Below are positions 13,927-19,350 of a stretch of DNA of 19,350 nucleotides, one piece after another. This DNA is from an uncultured Ruminococcus sp. (GTDB taxonomy: Bacteria; Bacillota; Clostridia; Oscillospirales; Ruminococcaceae). The stretch lies in the NCBI GenBank assembly GCA_945876155.1, contig CAMCMW010000002.1:1-19350 (forward strand). Direction: 5' to 3'. A program made the translations under genes and the position numbers. The notes below the pieces were generated by a model. That model was not told the DNA's origin. It searched no databases and saw only the letters and a list, made by a program, of their open reading frames with translations. Within the stretch, counting starts at the first letter, position 1. The number at the start of each line of letters is the position of its first letter.

Positions 13927-16900
13927 ATGAAGAAGATATTTTCAGCTTTTGCAGCAGCGGTCATGACAGTTTCTGCGGTTACAGCAAATGCCTCTGAACT
14001 GTTTGCGTCTTATATTTACAATGACGAGCCGGTTCAGACTAAAAGCTATTACTGTGTTGTGGGAATGGAGGACGACCCTCTTGCAAAATACGACTACGCA
14101 CAGCAAAACGGTGTAGACGAGTTTATCTTCACCGAAGAGGGAAAAGCGGTTTATGAAGACCTGATGTCTGACCACATTGCTGCCTGCCAGACTATGAGTG
14201 ACAGTTTTGGACGAGAGGTTCAGAAGATTTATGACTATACTTCTGTGTATAACGGAATGTCAGTTATTCTCACAGAAACAGAATACACGGAAATCTATCT
14301 TAACAAGAAAGACTACGGAATCAAGGGAATTTACCTTTCAGACATTGTCACTGATGAAACGGAAATTGCACAGCGCAGTGCTGAGTCAGGCTCATACAGT
14401 GAACTTACTGATAAAATCCTTGAACAAACCGGCGTAAGCAAGGTAAGTCAGAAAGGCGATTCAACTGTAATTGCGATTATAGACGATTCCTTTGACACTG
14501 AACATGAGTATCTCAGCACAATGCCGGAGGGAGTAACAGGTGCATTAAGCGAGGATTACATAGACACTGTTTCGCCGTTTCTTTCATCAACAAGCGGTGG
14601 CGGCAGCGGTTATTATCTGAATGAAAAGATACCTTACAGATTTGACTACACAAATCACACCACCAATACCAACGATGACCCCACAGAAAGCCACGGAACT
14701 CATGTTGCCGGAATTGCAGCCGGAAACGGTGCGGCTGAAACTGATGCAAATTACGACGCAAAGGGTGTTGCTCCGGACGCACAGCTTGTTCTGATGTCAA
14801 GCAACCTTACAAACCAGGATTTGATGGCGGCTTATAACGACTGCGCTTTGCTGGGTGTTGATACCATAAACGCAAGCTACGGTGCTGCTTACATTCCGGA
14901 CAAAGATGCACCATACGAGTCAGAGACGATCTCAAACCTTTCAGCGACCGGAACAATTTTCTGCGCTGCTGCCGGAAATGACGGAAAAATATCATACTCC
15001 GGAGCAGATTCACTCTTAAATACCGACTATGCCAGCGGTGGTTATCCGGACGGAATATCATCGGTATTCAGCGTTGGCTCTGCGGAAAATCTCACTTATG
15101 AGGCAAATATTATTACAGTAGGCGGAAAAAATTATCAGCTCAGTCCGGGAACTGCAAATATTGCATCATATCTGGGTGATACTGAAAAGGAATTTGTGGC
15201 AGTACCCGGATTAGGATACCCTGAGGACTTTGAGGGCTTGAATCTCAAAGGCAAGGTGGCTCTTGTTTCAAGAGGTGAACTAACATTTGATGAAAAGGCA
15301 CAGAATGCCAAGGACTGCGGTGCAGTAGGAATAATCATTTATAATAATGTGGCTGGTGAATCAATTTTCTCTCCAGGCTGTTCTGTTCTTCCGTCAGGAC
15401 TTATAAGCTATGAAAGCGGTCTGGAGATAATAGAGTCCGGAGAAAAAATGGTAACTATTAATTCCGAATCCGTATTTGTTTCATCTGTGAATGATAAAAT
15501 GAGCGATTTTTCGTCATGGGGTTACACAGAAGAACTTCTGCTCAAGCCTGATATCACAGCTTACGGCGGAAACATCATTTCTTCCCTGCCAGGTAACACA
15601 TACGGTCCGATGTCGGGAACATCAATGGCGTCTCCTCAGATGACAGGTATTACAGCACTCCTGAAGGAATATCTGAAACAGAATACTGAAAAATACGGTA
15701 TTGCCAATGAGTCTGATTACCCTGAAATGATGGCAAAGCTGCTTATGTCAACTGCAACTCCGGTTTACAGCTCTGATGGTCTGGAAACTGCCTCTCCGAG
15801 AGTTCAGGGAAACGGTCTGGTAAATGTTGAAAGTGCGATAAATACACCTGCTTATATTTATACAGACAGTGAAAAGGATTGTTACCGTCCGAAACTTTCT
15901 TTGGGTGACAATCTGGAGGAAAAAATCGGTTCACTGGAATTCAGCAGTGAGAAGTTTTATTTCCACATAAAAAATATTTCTGACAAGGCTCAGACATATA
16001 CTCTTTCAGCTGACCTTTTCTGTGACAGCAGTGAAGACGACGAGCTTGCGTGGAATGTTAAGAAAATGACCGAAAGCAAGGTGCTGTTCAAATCGGGTAT
16101 GACTGATATCAAGGAAATAACTGTAGCACCGGGTGAAGATGTCACTATAATTCTTGACATTGATTTAAGCGCAGAAGACCAGCAGTATATTGAAGAGACA
16201 TTTGAAAACGGTACATTTATCGAAGGCTATGTTTACTTAAAGAGTGATTCTGCACCGAATCTGACACTTCCTTTTATGGGATATTACGGTTCATGGTCAG
16301 ATTCAGACATTTTTGAACCTTTTGTATACAACAGTTCAAAAAATGCGTCATATTCTCCGTCAATCATGCTGGACAAAAACGGAAATGCCACAGGTGTCAA
16401 CACCATTGCTGCTGCCTTGTTCGGAGAGCAGATAATCGGAATGCCCGTTTACTCACCAAACGGTGATAATGTACTTGATGATATCAGTCTTTCACTGGGA
16501 TTCAAGAGAAGATGCTATAATGTAACAGCTGAAATATACAAAGGCGGAAAAAAGGTCTACACTGAACTGATGACCTATGACTCCGCAAGCTGGATTCCAA
16601 GCGATTTAGGTCCTTCAAACTTTGATTACCCGCTGAACTGGGATTTTGAAGGCGCTGTTGACGGTGAATTATACGAATTGAGACTTACAGCTGAAACACC
16701 GGACATCGGTAACGGATTCAGGAGAGAGATTCTCAGTCAGGAATTCAGAATTGATTCGACTGCTCCGGAAGTTAAGGAATGCAGAAAGATTTTTATCAAC
16801 GGTGAGGAATGCGTTCAGCTCACTGTAACAGATAATCTTGCAGTTCAGGGTGCGGTTCTGCTTGACGAGTACACCGAAGACGTACCGATGGTTATTGACA

Positions 16901-17469
16901 GCGGATATTGTCAGACAACAACTGAAAAAGAATATTCTGTAACACTTCAGGCCCCGGAAGATTCTGATACATACAGCGCAGAAGTATACGATATGGCTGG
17001 AAACTGCACTTCAGTTGACATGAGTAAGATTTCTGATACATATTATCTCAGCTACGATGAGAATATGTTCTTCTCAACAAATGAAAAAACATTTAAGAAC
17101 AAGATTAGTCTTACTGACGCAAAGGGAAATGACGTGACTTTCGGCGTATCTGTAACTCCTGAAAAGGCGTATAAGGAAAAATACGGTGTTATCTCAGTTA
17201 TCATGAACTCAGCTGAAATAGCACAGATTCCGGTAACTGTCGGACTTGCAGGCGACGCTGATTTAAATGATACTACCAACCTCTATGACGCTGTTAAGGT
17301 AGCAAAGTATATTCTCTGGCAGAATGATCCAAACGGTTCGTTAAAGAATGAATTCAAGGATTATGAAGGCTCGTTCGCCGCTTATCTTGCCGATTTCGAT
17401 TTGAACGGTACAATAAACCTTTATGATGCAATAGGAATTGCAAAACTGCTTTTACCTGCTTCTAAATAA
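13927..17469 (+). CDS. Secreted S8 subtilisin-like protease with PA domain and C-terminal type I dockerin
   Basis: A large secreted serine endopeptidase, 1180 residues from the ATG at 13927. I prefer this start to the in-frame ATG at 13915, because TGGAGG (13916-13921) then sits five bases upstream. The signal peptide is about 1-22 (MKKIFSAFAAAVMTVSAVTANA). The S8 catalytic residues are present: D186 in AIIDDSFD, H256 in ESHGTHVAG, oxyanion N351 in AAAGNDG, and S566 in GPMSGTSMASP. A protease-associated domain (about 391-496, core GKVALVSRG) is inserted between N351 and S566, as in lactocepin/C5a-peptidase relatives. Fn3-like and FlgD-like Ig modules follow (from about 653 and 839, the latter with YSPNGDNVLDD). 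Residues 1109-1180 are a dockerin with two calcium-binding repeats (DADLNDTTNLYDAVKVAK and DFDLNGTINLYDAIGIAK). The dockerin predicts attachment to a cohesin scaffold outside the cell. The protease target is unknown. Confidence 0.94.
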   Translation: MKKIFSAFAAAVMTVSAVTANASELFASYIYNDEPVQTKSYYCVVGMEDDPLAKYDYAQQNGVDEFIFTEEGKAVYEDLMSDHIAACQTMSDSFGREVQKIYDYTSVYNGMSVILTETEYTEIYLNKKDYGIKGIYLSDIVTDETEIAQRSAESGSYSELTDKILEQTGVSKVSQKGDSTVIAIIDDSFDTEHEYLSTMPEGVTGALSEDYIDTVSPFLSSTSGGGSGYYLNEKIPYRFDYTNHTTNTNDDPTESHGTHVAGIAAGNGAAETDANYDAKGVAPDAQLVLMSSNLTNQDLMAAYNDCALLGVDTINASYGAAYIPDKDAPYESETISNLSATGTIFCAAAGNDGKISYSGADSLLNTDYASGGYPDGISSVFSVGSAENLTYEANIITVGGKNYQLSPGTANIASYLGDTEKEFVAVPGLGYPEDFEGLNLKGKVALVSRGELTFDEKAQNAKDCGAVGIIIYNNVAGESIFSPGCSVLPSGLISYESGLEIIESGEKMVTINSESVFVSSVNDKMSDFSSWGYTEELLLKPDITAYGGNIISSLPGNTYGPMSGTSMASPQMTGITALLKEYLKQNTEKYGIANESDYPEMMAKLLMSTATPVYSSDGLETASPRVQGNGLVNVESAINTPAYIYTDSEKDCYRPKLSLGDNLEEKIGSLEFSSEKFYFHIKNISDKAQTYTLSADLFCDSSEDDELAWNVKKMTESKVLFKSGMTDIKEITVAPGEDVTIILDIDLSAEDQQYIEETFENGTFIEGYVYLKSDSAPNLTLPFMGYYGSWSDSDIFEPFVYNSSKNASYSPSIMLDKNGNATGVNTIAAALFGEQIIGMPVYSPNGDNVLDDISLSLGFKRRCYNVTAEIYKGGKKVYTELMTYDSASWIPSDLGPSNFDYPLNWDFEGAVDGELYELRLTAETPDIGNGFRREILSQEFRIDSTAPEVKECRKIFINGEECVQLTVTDNLAVQGAVLLDEYTEDVPMVIDSGYCQTTTEKEYSVTLQAPEDSDTYSAEVYDMAGNCTSVDMSKISDTYYLSYDENMFFSTNEKTFKNKISLTDAKGNDVTFGVSVTPEKAYKEKYGVISVIMNSAEIAQIPVTVGLAGDADLNDTTNLYDAVKVAKYILWQNDPNGSLKNEFKDYEGSFAAYLADFDLNGTINLYDAIGIAKLLLPASK

Positions 17470-17483
17470 AAAATACTAAATGA

Positions 17484-17520
17484 AAATCCTGCAAGCCTTG
17501 TGTGCCTGCAGGATTTGTTT
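17484..17520. terminator. Bidirectional terminator between the protease and the XRE regulator
   Basis: Perfect ten-pair stem AAATCCTGCA (17484-17493) and TGCAGGATTT (17507-17516), 13-base loop, followed by GTTTTAT on the plus strand. The convergent XRE gene stops at 17520. Confidence 0.85.
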
Positions 17521-17816
17521 TATGCGTAACTACAGCGGCGGAGAAGACGATTTTTAGCCGCCTCGTGGTGAAATTCCTCCTGGATATCCGAATCAAGATA
17601 CTCCTCTGCATTGACGTGGGAGAACATTTCGTCAGGCGTAATGCAGTAAAGCGTACACAGCAGCATCCACTGTTTCAGATTCGGCTCGGATTCTCCGCTT
17701 TCCCACTGCAAAACCTGTTCAGGCTGACAGTCCAGAAAACGGGCAATTTTTTCCGCTGAATATTCAGCGCCTTCTCTTAATGCTTTGAGTTTTTTTCCTG
17801 TGATATCCTCTTTCAT
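17520..17816 (-). CDS. Small XRE-family helix-turn-helix regulator
   Basis: 98 residues from the ATG at 17814-17816, chosen because AAAGGAG lies just upstream; a longer frame to 17846 has no ribosome site. Residues about 6-60 form a Cro/C1-type helix-turn-helix: GKKLKALREGAEYSAEKIARFLDCQPEQVLQWESGESEPNLKQ in pieces, with the turn at S-A-E-K-I-A and the typical W-E-S-G-E-S-E-P recognition end. The C-terminal tail is charged and ends LLRRCSYA; no ligand or enzymatic domain is seen. A MarR-type inverted repeat lies about 30 bases upstream of the start, and a similar site lies at the marR promoter, so MarR may control this gene. Target genes unknown. Confidence 0.83.
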   Translation of the reverse strand: MKEDITGKKLKALREGAEYSAEKIARFLDCQPEQVLQWESGESEPNLKQWMLLCTLYCITPDEMFSHVNAEEYLDSDIQEEFHHEAAKNRLLRRCSYA

Positions 17817-17847
17817 AACTTTTCTCCTTTCAGAATAAGTAACCAAA

Positions 17848-17866
17848 TTACTAATTTAGTTAGCAA
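17848..17866. promoter_or_regulatory. Putative MarR-type operator upstream of the XRE gene
   Basis: Inverted repeat TTACTAA (17848-17854), five bases, TTAGCAA (17860-17866), six of seven positions matching. The block TTAGTTAGCAAT is shared exactly with the marR promoter region. The T-T-G-C-T-A-A type half site is typical of MarR-family operators. Confidence 0.5.
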
Positions 17867-17882
17867 TCATTTATGAAATAAT

Positions 17883-17903
17883 CCTGCAAAATGAATTTGC
17901 AGG
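17883..17903 (-). terminator. Terminator downstream of marR
   Basis: Perfect eight-pair stem CCTGCAAA (17883-17890) and TTTGCAGG (17896-17903), five-base loop, followed on the minus strand by ATTATTTC. It lies eight bases beyond the second (ancestral-looking) marR stop at 17911, not the first one at 17983. Confidence 0.6.
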
Positions 17904-17910
17904 TAAAATT

Positions 17911-18333
17911 TTATCTTTCAGAGAGAATGCCCATAAGCTTTTTCTGAATACGAACATACTCCTTTGCGTCCTGTTCTCCCAGTTACTCCAGAATCTTCAC
18001 CATATACATTACAACTTCCTGATGATGTTTCTCCAGAAGGGAAATTCCTTTTTCGTCCAGTCTGACAATAATCTGCCGATTGTCCTTCTCATCGGGAATA
18101 CGCATGATAAGACCGTCCTGTTCCAGATGATTCAGAATAACCGCAGTCCTTGCGGTACTCACCATCATTTCGTCGCTCAGGTCTTTGGGGTGCGCATGAT
18201 TATCGTGGTTTTTCAGATAGTTCAATACAAATATTTCGCCCTTCATAACCTTTGACAATTTCCGGTCAAAGCGTATCTGCGGACGGCTGCCACGCATATT
18301 GACAAGCTCTTCGGCAAGCGTTTCATAGTCCAT
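17911..18333 (-). pseudogene. MarR-family regulator interrupted by an in-frame stop codon
   Basis: The first open part (17983-18333, 116 codons) encodes a MarR winged helix: VMKGEIFVLNYLKNH, then HPKDLSDEMMVSTARTAVILNHLEQDGLIMR as recognition region, and the wing DEKDNRQIIVRLDEKG. It then stops at TAA (17983-17985) after VKILE. The same frame continues for 23 more codons to 17911: LGEQDAKEYVRIQKKLMGILSER. This reads as the normal MarR C-terminal dimerisation helix, giving a full length of 140, typical of the family. So a single nonsense change probably removed that helix. The shorter product may still fold, be inactive, or be rescued by readthrough; I class it as a probable pseudogene. A consensus promoter and operator-like site lie upstream of the ATG at 18331-18333. 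Confidence 0.7.
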
Positions 18334-18354
18334 AAAGCCATCTCCTAATAAAAA

Positions 18355-18406
18355 TAGCTATCTTAGTTAGCAATATCAGTATAACTCAAAATCCACCGTA
18401 TGTCAA
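18355..18406 (-). promoter_or_regulatory. Consensus promoter of marR with overlapping operator-like site
   Basis: Minus strand: TTGACA (18401-18406), 17-base spacer, TATACT (18378-18383), start near 18371. Directly over the start site is TTGCTAACTAAGATAGCTA (18355-18373 reversed), which shares TTGCTAACTAA with the site before the XRE gene. This arrangement suits autorepression. Confidence 0.7.
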
Positions 18407-18567
18407 TGGCTGTACCCACAATTTGTAACAATGCACAAAACAGCAGGTTTATTCCGTATTCTTTTTGATTTGCGGGATTCAATGGGGAAAATGTTATATA
18501 AAATGCACACCAAATACATAGGAATAGTCTGATAATTTGTGAAATGGGTAAAATTATCTTCTGGCTA
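18407..18567. other. Intergenic stretch with no recognised feature
   Basis: Between the divergent marR and sulfate-binding-gene promoters. No supported ORF, repeat or strong hairpin is seen. The open frame crossing it on the minus strand has no ribosome site and runs through both promoters. Confidence 0.6.
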
Positions 18568-18596
18568 TTGACAAAACGGGTTTTGGGGTGTATAAT
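18568..18596 (+). promoter_or_regulatory. Consensus sigma-A promoter for the leader ORF and sulfate-binding gene
   Basis: Perfect TTGACA (18568-18573), exactly 17 bases, perfect TATAAT (18591-18596). The start near 18603 gives a leader of about 186 bases before the lipoprotein gene, containing a 15-codon ORF. Confidence 0.87.
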
Positions 18597-18672
18597 GCTA
18601 AATATACAAAACATATCAATTAAGTATGATAAGTATGAAAACTATGATTTAAAGATAAGGAGGCTGGTGATA

Positions 18673-18720
18673 ATGAAAATATTGGTTTTTGTCGCAGCCG
18701 GTGGACTGACACGATGTTGA
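18673..18720 (+). CDS. 15-residue leader peptide ORF upstream of the sulfate-binding gene
   Basis: Reads MKILVFVAAGGLTRC then TGA. It has one of the best ribosome sites in the window, AAGGAGG (18657-18663), nine bases from the ATG. The single cysteine codon (TGT, 18715-18717) is the last codon. It lies between a consensus promoter and the gene for a sulfate transporter component, 68 bases before that gene's start. Cysteine is the end product of sulfate assimilation, and cysteine-sensing leader ORFs are known in mycobacteria, so a regulatory leader peptide is likely. Whether it is translated is inferred from the ribosome site. Confidence 0.6.
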   Translation: MKILVFVAAGGLTRC

Positions 18721-18780
18721 ATCTCTTTTGACTGCTGATACAAAATAAAAACAAAATCACTTATTAAGACAGAAAGAGGT
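18721..18780 (+). promoter_or_regulatory. Possible anti-Shine-Dalgarno pairing downstream of the leader ORF
   Basis: TCTCTTT (18722-18728), beginning one base after the leader stop codon, can pair with AAAGAGG (18773-18779), the ribosome site of the lipoprotein gene, with one U-G pair. A ribosome halted on the last leader codons would cover 18722-18728 and free the ribosome site. The stem is only seven pairs with a 44-base loop, so stability is doubtful. Confidence 0.35.
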
Positions 18781-18788
18781 AATGACAT

Positions 18789-19350
18789 ATGAATAAGAAG
18801 AAAATAACAGGAATTATACTTGCAGCGGCACTTGCATTTACAGGTCTTACAGGCTGCGGAAGTAAAGACAGCAGCGCAAAGGATGGCAAGGTGACAATCA
18901 CCAACGTTTCATACGACCCAACAAGAGAGCTTTACAGCGCCTACAACGAGATTTTCGCTAAGCACTGGAAAGAGAAATCCGGTCAGGACGTTGAGATTAC
19001 ACAGTCCCACGGCGGTTCGGGCAAACAGGCTCTTGAAGTTGCAAACGGTCTTGAGGCAGACGTTGTTACACTGGCGCTTGAGTATGACGTTAAGGCAGTG
19101 CAGGACGCAGGACTTATTGAGGAAGGCTGGGTAAGCGAGTTTGACAAGGACAGCTCACCTTACACATCAACAATCGTTTTCCTTGTAAGAAAAGGAAATC
19201 CTAAGAACATTCAGGACTGGGACGACCTTGTTAAAGACGGCGTTGGCGTTATCACACCAAATCCTAAGACATCAGGCGGTGCAAGATGGAATTACTTAGC
19301 CGCATGGGCATACGCAGATAATCTTTACAACGGTGATGAGGCACAGGTAA
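18789..19350 (+). CDS. sbp: Sulfate/thiosulfate-binding lipoprotein of an ABC transporter (runs off the window edge)
   Basis: The extracellular solute-binding part of a sulfate ABC importer (Sbp/CysP family). About 187 residues are visible. Residues 1-20 are a lipoprotein signal (KKK, then [18 protein letters not shown]) with lipobox LTGC, so the protein should be anchored by C20 on the outer face of the membrane. The mature part reads like the family: [60 protein letters not shown], and [19 protein letters not shown], the last two containing typical ligand-contact segments. The ribosome site AAAGAGG is nine bases upstream. Permease and ATPase genes would be expected beyond the window. Confidence 0.92.
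   Translation, partial: MNKKKITGIILAAALAFTGLTGCGSKDSSAKDGKVTITNVSYDPTRELYSAYNEIFAKHWKEKSGQDVEITQSHGGSGKQALEVANGLEADVVTLALEYDVKAVQDAGLIEEGWVSEFDKDSSPYTSTIVFLVRKGNPKNIQDWDDLVKDGVGVITPNPKTSGGARWNYLAAWAYADNLYNGDEAQV

Noticed and set aside
18363..18614. 83-codon minus-strand open frame between marR and the sulfate-binding gene
   Set aside because: It would cover two consensus promoters, lacks a ribosome site and has no recognisable features.

Overview
The window looks like chromosome from an anaerobic, low-to-mid GC Firmicute, most likely a Ruminococcus-like member of the Oscillospiraceae. This is inferred from several things together: a secreted subtilase ending in a type I dockerin (cellulosome-type attachment), dapF beside dapL (the aminotransferase route to meso-diaminopimelate), spoVG and a bofA-like gene, and purine-rich Shine-Dalgarno sites throughout. 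No rRNA, tRNA, CRISPR array, insertion sequence with a transposase, or phage gene is visible.

Layout. 1-2340 (minus strand): murC, lexA and the start of zapA. 2450-2734 (plus): spoVG with its own terminator. 2766-6381 (minus): a YfcE-type phosphodiesterase, a large YfhO-family membrane protein and a Nudix hydrolase overlapping it by 44 bases. 6503-7808 (plus): four tightly packed small genes, the last bofA-like, behind a possible sporulation-type promoter. 7847-10838 (minus): tagD and a two-domain teichoic-acid polymerase/glycosyltransferase. 11343-13522 (plus): dapF and dapL. 13639-13818 (plus): an unrecognised 59-residue protein with an internal repeat. 13927-17469 (plus): the dockerin-bearing protease. 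17520-18333 (minus): an XRE regulator and a MarR regulator interrupted by a stop codon. 18568-19350 (plus): a strong promoter, a 15-codon leader ORF and the start of a sulfate-binding lipoprotein gene.

Most of the window serves the cell envelope: MurC and DapF/DapL feed peptidoglycan, TagD and the TagF-like protein make and probably decorate a glycerol-phosphate polymer, YfhO proteins are linked to teichoic-acid glycosylation, and ZapA supports the division ring.

The most unusual feature is a family of six dispersed repeats of about 124-137 bp, each built from three consecutive hairpins. They sit only between genes, next to zapA/lexA, yfhO/yfcE, tagF/tagD, tagD, dapF and dapF/dapL. Stem bases change in compensating pairs between copies, and one copy has replaced both outer hairpins with unrelated sequence while keeping the layout. 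This suggests selection on structure, or recent spread of a structured mobile element. Two copies lie directly downstream of divergent consensus promoters, so they would form the leaders of the tagD and dapF mRNAs. The second candidate for a new regulatory system is the leader ORF before the sulfate-binding gene, which ends in a cysteine codon and is followed at once by a sequence complementary to that gene's ribosome binding site.
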